Shown piece after piece: positions 52,600-63,688 of a DNA stretch of 64,000 nt (position 1 is the stretch's first letter; every line of letters begins with the position of its first letter). This DNA comes from Nigrospora sphaerica (Eukaryota > Ascomycota > Sordariomycetes > Amphisphaeriales > Apiosporaceae). The stretch lies in contig JAGVVL010000032.1 in the NCBI GenBank assembly GCA_018287875.1, positions 1 to 64,000 of the forward strand, written 5' to 3'. Below the pieces are notes generated by a model, which saw nothing but the letters and a program-made list of their open reading frames with translations, did no database searches and was not told where the DNA came from. Both the position numbers and the translations under genes were made by a program.

Positions 52600-55500
52600 A
52601 TGAGAATATTAAAAAGTCATCCTTTATTGAAATTAGTTAATGCATATCTTATCGATTCATCTGAACCTAGTAATCTTAGCTATTTATGAAATTTTGGGTC
52701 TTTATTAGCTATTTGTTTAATAATACAAATAATAACAGGTGTTACACTAGCTATGCATTACAACCCTAGTGTATTAGAAGCATTCAATTCTATAGAGCAT
52801 ATTATGAGAGATGTAAATAACGGATGATTAATTCGTTACTTACACGCTAATACAGCTTCAGCTTTCTTTTTCTTAGTGTATCTTCACATAGGAAGAGGAA
52901 TATATTACGGATCTTATAGAGCTCCAAGAACATTAGTTTGAGCTATAGGAACTGTAATACTTATACTTATGATGGCTAGTTTGTGGCCAAATTTATTTTT
53001 AGTTTCTCAAGTTAAAAAAAAAGATAATATAGTAATTTCTCCTTCTTTACCTTTTAATAAGAGTAGAACCAAGGCTATTCATAGAATTGGTCCTCATAAT
53101 ACTGACGCATTATCTATAATAATCTGTGGATTATTAGGAGATTGATGAGGTAATAAGATTAAAGGTAGTCAGATGGATAGTGTACGCTTTAGTATAGAAC
53201 AAGGAGTAAAAAACTCTGCTTATATTCATCATCTGAATATTCTATTACATGAATTAGGCTATTGTTCAACTGTCACACCTAAATTGGTAGTTAAGTCGGA
53301 ATCTATTAACGATAAACGTTTAGATCCTACATTAACTCGGTATAATTATAGATTAACTACTTATAGTTTTACTAGTTTTTTATGAATCTATAATTCATTT
53401 TATCATGAAGTTAATGGTATTATGATAAAACGAGTACCAGAGTGAATAGGAGAGTTTATTACACCAATGGGTTTAGCCCATTGAATCCAACAAGACGGAT
53501 CTAGACAAAAGAATCAAGGAATTTCCCTTGCAACTAACAGTTTTTCATATGAGGATTGTATTTATTTAAGTAAAATACTTAATGAAAAATTTGGGCTTAA
53601 GACTAGTGTTGTAAAAGCAGGACATATCCATCAATGAAAAATTAGTATATGAAAACAATCTATGTCGGATTTAGTTTTAATTGTTAAACCTTATATTATA
53701 GATGAAATGAAATATAAATTTGAAGGATATCTTTAACTTGATACTAAAAATTAAAGTCCTACTTGAAATTAGAGTATATGCAATAATATAGTTAGAAATA
53801 TACTGTTTTATGAAATAAAGTTTTGATTAACCCTTCGTCCACGATTTGGATAAGGGTTAGGTCGTAGATTAAAACTAAAGTAGAATACCCTGACAGGGGT
53901 ATTGGGTAATATGCCTGGCTATACTAGTGAAAACGGTTAAACATTCGTTATCTGTTTATAGACCGTCGGTTAATTATATAATCGCTACAGACTGGGTCAC
54001 TGGTGGGTGGCTGAAATGCCGCTTAATGTACAGTCGGAAGTTCCTAATCTCTTTCTTTAGGGGCGTTCCTTCAAAGAGATTACACAAGGCTTTAAAGGAT
54101 GTATATTAGAAAGATATAAGCTAAATATCGGGGATTAATATATTGATAAAGTACAGGGATGCTATACAGATAAATTTAGGTTATAGTTTATCGGAACTTG
54201 GACAGCTTTCTTGGGTTATCAACATAGCCCAAAATGATTTAATATAAAGTTATATAAAAGTTTGAAAAATAGTAATACAATTTATTCTATTAATCGGGTG
54301 AGAAATTACAGTACAATTTCTGATTTACCAGCTACTTCAGATTATTTAAAGAGTGTAATTAAGGAATTAGATTTAAATCCTGTCTACGTTTTTGAAAATC
54401 TAGGAGTAGAAACTACTAGACAAAATGTTTTAAAATCTACTATGGGTTTAAGCGGTATATACATGATATTGAATAAAACCACAGGAGATTATTATATTGG
54501 TTCTGCAGCTACTAATAGATTTTATGCTAGATTCAGTAATCATTTGATTTATTTTAGAGGTAGTAAAATAGTTAAAGCTGCAGTAAAAAAATACGGATTA
54601 GATAATTTCGCTTTTCTAATTTTAGAATTATATCCTAATATTGTAACTAAAGAAAATAATAAAGAATTATTAGATTTAGAAGATAAATATTTGAAGTCTT
54701 TATTACCTAATTATAATATTTTAACTGAAGCAGGATCTAGTTTTGGTTATAAACATACAGAAATTGATCGTATAAAAATGAAAGAAATTTATAGTGATGA
54801 AAGGCGAGAACAAATAGGAAGTTTAAACAAAGGTAAAAAACTTTCTTCCGAGACAATAGAAAAAATGAGGGAGAAAGCTCTTAATAGACCTCCTATGTCA
54901 GATGAAACTAAATTGAAATGTATTTCACATACGAGACCTGTTATTTTATATAACTTAAATGATACTGTTTATGGTAGATACTCTACAATAATAGAAGCAG
55001 CTAAAGCTGTTAATTGTGGTGAAAAAACACTCCGAAGAGCTTTAAAAACAGAAAAAAAATTAGTTAAAAAACAGTGAAGAATTAAAGATTTGTCTAATTA
55101 ACTTTAAATATTGCCGGCTTCGCCCCTCCCCGCATATGCGGGGGTTTAGGGGACGGATTATTTTTTTATACTTTTTTTTACCTTTCTAATTTTTTTTTAT
55201 TATTTATAATAAAAAAAAAAAATAACAGGACTAGGACAGGCTAGTCCTGTGCTAGGCCGTCCCCCCGGCACCCGCATATGCGGGGGGGCGAAGCCGGGGT
55301 AAAAAAAAAAGTCGGCAAAGCCTCAAAAAAATTAGGCACGAAAATAAACTTTTATATTAAATTATAGTCTCACTATTAACAATCTTTTTGCAATTTTTAT
55401 AGAGAAAAAAAGATTAAAGTGATATAGCCCGACGGGGGTATAGAATAGTATTAAAATATTATTTGGCGATGCTAGTGAAAACGATCAAAGAAGTAAATAA

Positions 55501-58500
55501 GCTTTAAGATCGTCGGTTATATAAATGATCGCGACAGGCTGGGTCACTAGTGGGTGGCTGAAATGCTGCTTAATGCACAGTCGGAACTTTTAGTTAAGGG
55601 GTTATTTTTTTTTATTATTATAAATAATAATAAAAAAAAATTAGAAGCCTCTCTTGTTTAACTAATAGAATATTCGAATTCAAAGGTATTCTAGCTTATC
55701 CTCTTCATCTAGGACAAGATAAGTAAGTTTGTACGTTTTACCATACGGTCAAATGAGTTTATGAGGAGCTACAGTTAAATAGCGAAGTAATAGCTGCAGT
55801 AAAATACCACTGTGTGCTGGAAACTCCTAAAACCTTAGGTACTAATATATTAGTGAAAACCCTCAAGGATGAACCAATGGACAATCAGCAGGAAACCAAA
55901 ATAATAAGCAATCCCTCTCTCTTCCAATCCCCCTTCAGGGGGATTGGAAGAGAGAGGTTAGAAATCATCCTCAGCACTTTGTGCTGGGACGCCACATTAT
56001 GAGTAGGATCTTCAGAGACTATACGTGGTACATTTTACTTTTTTCCTATATATTATAATATATTTATTATATAAATTAAAAAAAAAAAAATGAAGATATA
56101 GTCCAAACCTTTAAAGAAATTTAATGCAAGGAGAGTCGCGCCTCCTTCCTTTTTTAATTATAGTAAATGTTTCAGTATTTTTGTAAACATTAACCTTAAA
56201 TAAGGTTAATATATTATTAATACTGGGTTATTAAATATCAAATAAAGGCTTAATGTATTACTTTTTTAATATCACCAATTTTAGTTTATTCCTCTCATAT
56301 TTATTTCTATTTATGCAATTACTTTGCATTTACCTTTTGAAAATCTAAGGTCAAAGAGAATAGTTCCGGCCGTCGTCTTGGACGATTGGAACCTGCTCAT
56401 CGGGCAGGAGAAACTACTGAGATGAATGTTCTATTAAATGGTGTCGATAAAGAATTACCAGAGTCATCTTTAAATATTAATTTTATAGAATGATTCGTAG
56501 GCCTTTGTGAAGCAGAGTCTAATTTTTTAATTAGAACAAGAAAAAACGCCAAAGAGGAAGTTTCGGGTTTTGAGTTTGTATTTAGAATTACTTTACACCA
56601 GGATGATGTAAAAGTTTTAGAATACATAAAAAACACATTAAAATGTGGTAGATTAAACACTGAGAGAGATGTTTTAGTATTTACAGTATCTCAATTAAAT
56701 GATATTGAGACGGTCTTAATACCTATATTTGAGAAATTTACATTAAACACTACCAAGTACTTGGATTACCTTTATTTTAAAAAAGCCTTTTTTATGTTTA
56801 GAAATAATAAATCTAGTAAATTAAGTTTACGTGGTTCTAATAAATTAGAGGGCTGGGCCGGAGGCCATGAAATTAATTTAAATATTTTAAAATTAAAAGA
56901 AGGTATGAATAGTAAAAGAGTAAATTATGTTTTACCTGAGGATCATAATATAGTAATTACAGGTAATTATTTAGTAGGTTTACTAGAGGGAGATGGATCA
57001 TTTTACTTAAATAAGTACGATATGACTGCTCGTGTTTCACTTGTTACTACAACAGTGAATAGACTAGTTTTAGAAAAAATACGTGAGTTTATTTTAAGTT
57101 TATTAGATGAGCATTCTTATATGCTAGGAAGTACAACTAAATTAATTAATATTAGTAATAAAAAAACTCAAAGTGGTCATAGACCTATCTCTATATTAGA
57201 AATCTCTCAAATAGATTTTATTTGTAATGTACTGATTCCTTACTTAGATAGTTTAGAATTTAGAACTAAAAAATACCAAGATTATTTAGATTTTAAAACA
57301 ATCGCGTTATTAATATTAGAAGGTAAGTATTTAACTAATACAGGTAAAGAATTAATAATAAAGTTAGGTGACAGTATGAATAATAACAGATTATCTACTA
57401 ATCTTAACCCTTTTATATTAGATGATACTACTAAATCAGAATTAAATCTTTTAATAAAATCGGATCCTTTAATAAACATAGATTCTGAAGGTAGAGCTAT
57501 TATAATAGCTGAAAAAAAATATATAAGATCTACCTATGTTATAAAAGTTTACCTTCTAAATGGTTCTGTAAATTACTTTACAAGTGGTATTTCATGCGCT
57601 AAATTTCTACATGTAAGTAATGATTCTATTACAAAAAGATTAAACGATGGTAAACCTGTCAAAAATAAGGAAGGTTTAGTCGTTGCTCAGTGTATAAAAA
57701 GAATAAAAGTATATTCTTCTTTGAAATAATCATACAAATTCTTAACTCGAATTTCGCTCAATCTGCAACAATTACTTAATTATAAAAGGTTATATTCGTA
57801 TTACTAACCTTATAAGTGCTATACCATGAATTGGACAAGATATTGTTGAGTCAAAATTAATAACAATTAATATTAATTTATATTTAGGTATTTTTATTGT
57901 ATTTTCAGTTTTAATTGCTGTTTACAAGAGTTTAAGTTTATTACTTTTCAAGGTTTTAGATAGTGAAGCCCTTTTACCTACTATAGGTGTTGTACATAAA
58001 AATGCTTTAAAAAAAGGGAATAAAACTTTAAGATTAGATAAACAAGAATATAATTCAATACCTTCATCATTTTTAGCTTTTTTAGTTGGATTGATTGATG
58101 GTGATGGATATATTCAAATAAGTAAAACTTCAAAAGGATTTATAACTATGAAAATGGTAATATCTTTACATTTAGAAGATATTTCTACCTTAGAATATAT
58201 TTATTCTGTTTTAAAAATAGGTAAAATAAATATTTATAAAGATTTAAGAAGTCCTACTTGTAAATTAGTAATAAATAAAACTGACCTACAAGAAGTATTA
58301 TTTCCATTACTTGTGCATAATAAAATATATTTCTTAACAGACACCAGAGTAAATCAATTTAATTTAGCTATGTATATATTGATGAATGATATTAAAGATT
58401 ATGATCTAATAGCAGGGGGCTCCGCCCTCATAAATAATATACCTGCTATTTTTGAAATACCTAAAAATCCATTTGATTATACATTATTACATTTTTTTAA

Positions 58501-61500
58501 AAATTGAATTGTAGGATTTACATGTCCTTCTAAATACCCAGGCGTAGTTGAATTTGCTCAAGCTAACCCTCTAACATATAAAAGAGTAAAGAAAGACTTT
58601 AAAAGCTTATGTTCTGACAGGGATAGTTACAACTCTCTTAAAAGAGTTTATTTATTGAAGCAAAGGGAAACAAATGCTATGAAAAAGAGACATTATTCTA
58701 CTTATATAACAAAAAGAACCGAGATGGTAGTTTGAGGTTCTAATTTGAGTTCAACAGCCGGAACAGGTCGTAATACTACCGTAGTAAAAAATATGATTGT
58801 CTTACCACCTTTTCAAAAAAGTGTTATAGTGGGTATTCTTTTATCTGATGGTAATTTATCTTCAGGTAAATTACATGAAAATCCTCACTTAACCTTTAAA
58901 CAAGGCTTATCTAATTCAAAATATGTTTTATTTGTTTATTCTATACTTTCTCATTATTGTAATGTTTATCCTAATGTGGTGAAAAGTATTAGAAAAGACC
59001 TTACTCATTATGCTATATATTTCCGAACTAGAGGATTACCTTGTTTTAGTGAATTAAGATCTTTATTTTATATAGATAAAACAAAAGTAATTCCTGAAAA
59101 TATATATAATATTTTAACTCCTGTAGCCTTAGCTCATGTTATAATGGGTGATGGGTCTGCACATAAACATGGTTTAATTCTTTGTACTGATTCTTATAAA
59201 TTAGTAGAAGTAGTTCGTTTAATGAATGTTTTAATAATTAAGTATAGATTAGAATGTACATTACGGTTTCATACACCTACTCAGCCTAGAATTTATATTA
59301 GAGCAAAATCTATGCCTATTTTACGTGAGTTAGTTAAACCTTATATGATTGAATCAATGTTATATAAAATAAGATTGTAATTAAGTAGGGTTAAAGTGAG
59401 TAAGATGTTTTTTGTGTCAGGTTCTTTCTTTATTAAAATTAATAATGATGGTTGTTTTCAATTAAAGCAAAGAGTACATTCTAATTTATTTGAAGCTTTT
59501 AAATTAATATTTGATACAAATAGAAAAATAGATACAACAAATAATTATAATCAATTTGGTGTTAGTTCTAAATCTGATATACAAAAAGTTATAAATTTCT
59601 TTTCATATTCAGGATTACATCCTTTAATAGGACTAAAATATATACAATACGTTAAATGATTAAATAATTTACGTGAAAGTTCACGTTATCAAAATTTAAA
59701 CTACCCTGAACTGTAAGTAGTGTATAGATAAATACCTCTAAATATATATTAATAATAATGATTATGGGCTCCTTAAAATAATCTTATTATAATAAGATTA
59801 GTTTTAGAGGCAAATGGGGAAAATTACAGGAACATCTCGTAAACAACCTCCTGTTTATTAGAAGATTATCTGTAGCGGAGTTTAATTCGGTATACATAAA
59901 TGGATTAAAAGCGTTCAACGACTAATGAGTGAGTTATACCTACAATAAGCTCAACACGATAACCCCAAAATCTTCATTCTTCCCGAGGCTACGGGCCCTT
60001 AGGGTAAGGGACCTGAAGATTTAAGATATAGTCTAACTACATCTTTAAAGATGTAAAGTATAAGTTAAATATTATACAAAATAAATATGTCATATGAGGA
60101 GGTTTATAAACAGATGGACCACAGTATGGTGACATATTGTTAAAAATTCTGCTTAATGCTGGAAAATCTTCAATTCTTCCCTACTTACCATAGGGGTATA
60201 AGGGAACCAGGATTTGCATACGGTTTATTCTTGGTTATTCTACCAATTATTAGCGTAAAAATTGCAATGACACGGAGACAATCAGCAGGGGTGAGAAGTA
60301 TTTCTACTTCGGAAGCCTCTCAGAGACTACATGCAGAAGATCTTACCATATCCCCCGGCTTCTAATTTTTTTTTATTATTATTTCTAATAATAAAAAAAA
60401 ATAACCCTGCCCTCTCTCGACCCTAAGAGAGAGGGTGCATCACTCTCTACAGAGAGTGACAGGGGGGGGGACGGGGATCAGCGTAGAGAGTAGATTTCTT
60501 CCCGTCCAAACCCCCTCCCCCGCATATGCGGGGGGGAGGCATTAAAGCGTGCATACCCCGAAGGGGTCGGGTTGAAAATTAGAGTTTTTACTATGATTAA
60601 AGTAGTTACGCCTCGGCCAAAGGCCGTGTTTCAGTCGTCTCTGACGACGCCCGAAACTAATTTTTTTTTTGAAAAAAAATAATTCGCTGCCCATTAGTCC
60701 TTGGACGGACGAAGGGCTAATAGATAGAAAAAAAAATCCTAATCCTTTCAAATTAGTAAATATGTTCGGGTAAGATCGAGATATAGTCCGATCAATAGAG
60801 AAATCTATTGTGTGTAGTGAGAATTATTTTTCTATAATTAAGGATTACCAACAGAAATGCTCTGTAAATAATGCAACTTTAAATAGATTCTTTGCATTAC
60901 ACTTTGTATTACCTTTTGTATTAGCAGCTTTAGCTTTAATGCACTTAATAGCACTTCATGACACTGCTGGGTCAAGTAACCCTTTAGGTGTTTCAGGAAA
61001 TTACGATAGATTACCTTTTGCTCCATACTTCATATTCAAAGATTTAATAACTATCTTTATGTTTATCTTTGTTTTAAGTTTATTTGTTTTCTTCATGCCT
61101 AATGCATTAGGAGATAGCGAGAATTACATAATGGCAAATCCAATGCAAACTCCTCCTGCTATTGTTCCGGAATGATACCTTCTTCCTTTCTATGCTATTT
61201 TAAGATCTATACCTAACAAATTATTAGGGGTTCTAGCTATGTTTAGTGCTATATTAGCAATAATGTTATTACCTATAACAGATTTTGGAAGATCTAAAGG
61301 ATTACAATTCAGACCTTTAAGTAAAGTAGCTTTCTACATATTTGTAGCTAATTTCTTAGTATTAATGCAACTAGGAGCTAAACACGTTGAAACACCATTC
61401 ATAGAATTTGGACAAATTAGTACAGTGTTATACTTTGCACATTTTGCAGTGATAGTACCTGTTTTAAGTTTAATCGAAAATACTCTTGTGGATATCAATA

Positions 61501-61526
61501 TGGATTCTTTGTCTTTAAAGAAATAG
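52600..61526 (+). CDS. cob: Apocytochrome b (6 exons)
   Basis: Cytochrome b of complex III, 390 aa, binding two b hemes. Exons: 52600-52977, 54202-54216 (15 nt), 55732-55775 (44 nt), 57799-57851 (53 nt), 60090-60105 (16 nt) and 60860-61526. The joined reading is [19 protein letters not shown] ... [22 protein letters not shown] ... [67 protein letters not shown], matching the family without gaps. Heme-ligand His residues and [16 protein letters not shown] are present. All junctions obey exon-end T and intron-end G. Confidence 0.95.
52978..53736 (+). CDS. LAGLIDADG_2-type endonuclease, cob intron 1
   Basis: In frame with cob exon 1, intact to TAA 53734-53736. The fold is the LAGLIDADG_2 class: motif-like [13 protein letters not shown] (near 53119) and [15 protein letters not shown] (near 53468), with downstream [18 protein letters not shown] and HIHQWKISIWKQSM typical of this family. 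Likely intron homing endonuclease/maturase. Confidence 0.82.
52978..54201 (+). mobile_element. Group I intron 1 in cob
   Basis: After ATGGCT. The core follows the HEG: ctagtgaaaacggttaaac near 53923, agaccgtcggttaatt near 53960, cgctacagactgggtcac near 53983 and taatgtacagtcggaag near 54023; same core type as nad5 intron 1 and cob intron 2. Confidence 0.87.
54217..55101 (+). CDS. GIY-YIG homing endonuclease, cob intron 2
   Basis: Continuous with the 15-nt exon and open to TAA 55099-55101. GIY-YIG domain: [28 protein letters not shown] (about 54450), then [16 protein letters not shown] and catalytic Glu in [20 protein letters not shown]3 helices ([15 protein letters not shown]) and a C-terminal NUMOD1 segment ([21 protein letters not shown]) complete it. 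Probably functional. Confidence 0.88.
54217..55731 (+). mobile_element. Group I intron 2 in cob
   Basis: Starts 15 nt after intron 1. The core is 3' of the HEG: gctagtgaaaacgatcaaag near 55471, agatcgtcggttatat near 55508, gcgacaggctgggtcac near 55532 and taatgcacagtcgg near 55573. Hairpin repeats lie at 55115-55345 and an AT hairpin at 55606-55640. Confidence 0.86.
55776..57798 (+). mobile_element. Group I intron 3 in cob
   Basis: After ACAGT. The core is at the 5' end: gctggaaactcctaaaacc near 55815, caatggacaatcagcaggaaacc near 55876, gatcttcagagactatacg near 56008 and tgaagatatagtccaaacc near 56090. A ctctctcttccaatcc...ggattggaagagagagg hairpin (55915-55957) is inserted between core segments. 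The HEG follows the core. Confidence 0.86.
56422..57729 (+). CDS. LAGLIDADG homing endonuclease, cob intron 3
   Basis: About 435 aa from ATG 56422 (the frame is open about 170 nt further upstream without an ATG). Motif 1 is [16 protein letters not shown] (near 56491) and motif 2 is [16 protein letters not shown] (near 56968). The C-terminus ([28 protein letters not shown]) is a NUMOD1-like DNA-binding segment, as in the nad6 intron HEG, to which the whole protein is similar (WLLGLIEAEGSFYLDR, SYTMNNFRLSSN versus [12 protein letters not shown]). A short repeat remnant (GLGWAGG-like EGWAGGHE) is inserted near residue 140. Confidence 0.86.
57852..59716 (+). pseudogene. Host LAGLIDADG_1 HEG of cob intron 4, split by another HEG
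   Basis: In frame with exon 4. Domain 1 has [16 protein letters not shown] (near 58079) and runs to HFFKNWIVGFT at 58522, the start of motif 2. The expected continuation of this family (..[31 protein letters not shown]...[13 protein letters not shown]) appears only at 59420-59716, ending NLNYPEL. Between lie 897 nt (58523-59419) encoding a different HEG. The host enzyme is therefore cut in its second LAGLIDADG motif. Confidence 0.85.
58523..59380 (+). CDS. Invading LAGLIDADG_2 endonuclease inside host HEG
   Basis: Continuous in frame with host domain 1, so the translated product is a fusion (57852-59380, about 510 aa). The invader part runs [38 protein letters not shown] (motif 1, near 58824) and [23 protein letters not shown] (motif 2, near 59130), ending [16 protein letters not shown]. 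This is the LAGLIDADG_2 family, distinct from the host's LAGLIDADG_1. Only about 40 nt separate its stop from the resumed host sequence, with no room for its own group I core, so this is a HEG insertion, not a nested intron. Confidence 0.83.
60106..60859 (+). mobile_element. Group I intron 5 in cob, no ORF
   Basis: After GGTTT, 16 nt past intron 4. Core segments: gcttaatgctggaaaatc near 60151, caatgacacggagacaatcagcaggg region near 60265, cctctcagagactacatg near 60316 and gagatatagtccgatc near 60778. Between the last two, about 430 nt of repeat modules are inserted (AT hairpin 60366-60400, catcactctctacagagagtgac element 60412-60460, GC palindrome, cagtcgtc...gactaat block 60630-60725). Confidence 0.8.
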
Positions 61527-61731
61527 GTTGTAGAAGATCTTCTTTAAACTCCGACCCTTCGGCCTAGCCCAGCTAGTCCTGTTATTTTTTTTTTATTATA
61601 AATAATAAAAAAAAATTAGAAAGGGTGGTGATGAATTAATTAACATTCATAATGATGTCATAAATCGTGTACATTAATTTAAAAGCTTATAAATAAAAAA
61701 AAATTTTTTTTATTGTACCTTAAAAATCCTT

Positions 61732-61826
61732 TTTTATTCTAAATTTTAGGAGGGCGGATGGGCAAAAAAAATCGTGTACCGAAGGACAGATTTTTTTTAA
61801 GCCCACCCTAAAATTTAGAATAAAAA
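61732..61826. repeat. Long imperfect inverted repeat abutting trnC
   Basis: The sequence ttttattctaaattttagg (about 61733) and its reverse complement cctaaaatttagaataaaa (to about 61825) flank a 55-nt spacer that itself carries ggatgggc/gcccacc and an A-run/T-run pair. The right arm ends exactly at the trnC acceptor. The preceding 61527-61731 holds an AT hairpin and no gene. Confidence 0.8.
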
Positions 61827-61895
61827 GATTATGATGTAGTTGGTCTACACTTTGATTGCAGATCTTAAGTCTGAGGTTCGATTCCTCCATAATCT
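61827..61895 (+). tRNA. trnC: tRNA-Cys (GCA)
   Basis: The acceptor gattatg pairs perfectly with cataatc. The anticodon loop is ttGCAga, and the T-arm is gaggttcgattcctc. Position between cob and cox1 is the usual one in Pezizomycotina. Confidence 0.92.
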
Positions 61896-62277
61896 TCTTT
61901 TAGTGTCGGCACTTATGTTTATTTTTTTTAAGGCTTATCCCTTTGGGTTATTTTTTTTTTTTTTGCTTCTTATTTTTTTAGAATAATTCAAAAAATTAGA
62001 CCCCAGCCCCTCTCTCGACTTAAAAAAAAGTATAAAAAGAGAGAGGGGCTGGGTTATTTTTTTTTTATTATTATAAATAATAATAAAAAAAAATTAGAAG
62101 CCTAGGAGGGGGTCATAAGCCATCGCTAAAAAAAAGCAAGTTTGGTTTTTAACTAGCTAGAGTGACGCTCTTTAGGTACGTCTTTAATTTTTTTTTATTC
62201 TTTTACGTAATCACACAAACCCCGCAGGCTGGCTTGCGGGGGTTTAATGTGGTATCATGTGAGATCTCGAGAAAAAA
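61896..62277. repeat. Repeat spacer trnC-trnR
   Basis: No gene is seen. It holds AT hairpins (61983-62000, 62060-62098), a ctctctcgactt...agagagagg stem (62006-62048) and a cccgcaggctggcttgcggg palindrome (62221-62240). Confidence 0.7.
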
Positions 62278-62348
62278 GGTGTGTTAGTTTAATGGTAGAA
62301 TCTAGTATTACGGCTACTTTGATATAAGTTCGAGTCTTATACACACTT
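62278..62348 (+). tRNA. trnR: tRNA-Arg (ACG)
   Basis: The acceptor ggtgtgt pairs with acacact. The anticodon stem agta/tact encloses ttACGgc, and the T-stem ataag/cttat is perfect. The place between trnC and cox1 is close to the usual trnR position in this group. Confidence 0.88.
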
Positions 62349-63505
62349 TTTATATTTCAATTATTATCTAGCGAGGGGTGCGTAGCCGCTAGCGCTGCTT
62401 CAGCAGTGCCTAATGGCACCTGACCCCATAGCTATTTTTTTTTATTATTTATAATAATAAAAAAAAATAAGTTTCTACCACCACCTTCTGTGGTGGCTGA
62501 AACTTGGCCTTTGGCCTCGCCAGAATGCGTTAAGAGCTTGTATCCTTTTTGCATGCACCCATATCCATACCCCACCCCACCCCTGGGGTGGGGGTGAGGG
62601 GGTTAGGGCTTGCCTCCCCCTCTCTCCGTACTTTTTTCGCATAAGGTCGAGAGAGGGCTAATGCATTAGGGGGCGCTTCGAGGGGTCAGGAGGGGCTAAT
62701 TTTTTGAATTATTATAATAATTCAAAAAATAAGAAGCGCCCCTCGAAGGACCCGCTTCTTTAAATTAAAAAAAAAAATATTCCTACACCGGTTAGGGTTT
62801 TTAAACCCCGCAAGCGCCCTCTCTCGACCCTAAGAGAGAGGGTGCATCACTCTCTACAGAGAGTGACGCTTGCGGGGGTTTGGGTATATTTGGTGGTTAT
62901 TTTTTTTTTTATGTGTCGGACACTTATGTTGTTTATCTTGTGGAAAAAGGGATAAATTTAAAGAATATTTAATTATAAAAAAAATAACATATAGAGAGAG
63001 GTAGCTATATATTTATGATATAGAGTTAGGGATGGATGTGCCTTTATTTATAACCCGGCTGTGTTCGCGCTAAGAGGGGTTGATGAAGAGGGGGGAATCT
63101 ATATATGGAGAGTATTATATTTTAATAATTATCTAGCTTCTTTAAATTAAGAATATTCTTATAAATATATATTGGTTTTAGGTAATATTCTTTTTTTTTT
63201 TATTAAATAAGTTGAATCTTATCATTCTATATACCCTTTTCCTAATCCTCCTTCCCCTGATCCCCCGGCACCCCAGGGGTGAGGGGGATATGGGGGGAAG
63301 GAGGGGAGGATTAGGAAAAGGGTATACAGGGAAAGGGTTAATTTTTTTTTAAGTGATGTTCTAAACGAAGACTTGAAATAAATAATAAATTTATTTAATA
63401 TTAAATTATAGATAGAGAATGTTCATATTTGTGTATATCGTTCAGTCAGATCCGGAATTTAGGCAATTACAAAAAAATAATATAACTTTAAGGTCTTCTA
63501 TCAGT
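62349..63505. repeat. Repeat-rich spacer before cox1
   Basis: No gene is seen. Modules include an AT hairpin (62438-62470), GC palindromes (62570-62600), a ccccctctctccgta.../...cgagagagg stem (62625-62660), gaattattataataattc (62704-62722) and the catcactctctacagagagtgacgctt element between gcaagc and gcttgc (62809-62876). 62940-63240 is AT-rich with no recognisable gene, and a GC palindrome lies at 63250-63300. Confidence 0.7.
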
Positions 63506-63688
63506 ATGTGATATGAAAGATGATTTTTATCAACCAATGCTAAAGATATAGGAACATTATATTTAATGTTCGCGCTATTTTCAGGTTTATTAGGTACAGC
63601 GTTTTCTGTACTGATTAGAATGGAACTAAGTGGTCCAGGTGTTCAGTATATAGCCGACAATCAATTATATAACAGTATCATTACAGCT
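63506..63688 (+). CDS. cox1: Cytochrome c oxidase subunit 1, exon 1 (partial gene)
   Basis: Catalytic subunit of complex IV. ATG 63506 gives [49 protein letters not shown]...[10 protein letters not shown], the conserved N-terminus with first membrane helix. Exon 1 ends in T at 63688, before the expected HAIIMIFFMVMP. The rest lies outside the window. Confidence 0.95.

Larger units (their letters stand above)
57852..60089 (+). mobile_element. Group I intron 4 in cob
   Basis: After GTTGAGT. The core is 3' of the HEGs: gaaaattacaggaacatctc near 59819, gcgttcaacgactaatgagtg near 59910 and atttaagatatagtctaac near 60018. It carries two interleaved HEGs (see separate entries). Confidence 0.85.

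Noticed and set aside
58523..59419. Interpretation as a twintron (intron inside the HEG)
   Set aside because: After the invading ORF's stop only about 40 nt remain before the host frame resumes, and no group I core segments are visible in the insert.
60156..60365. Small ORF in cob intron 5
   Set aside because: It covers conserved group I core strands and a repeat; no protein family features.
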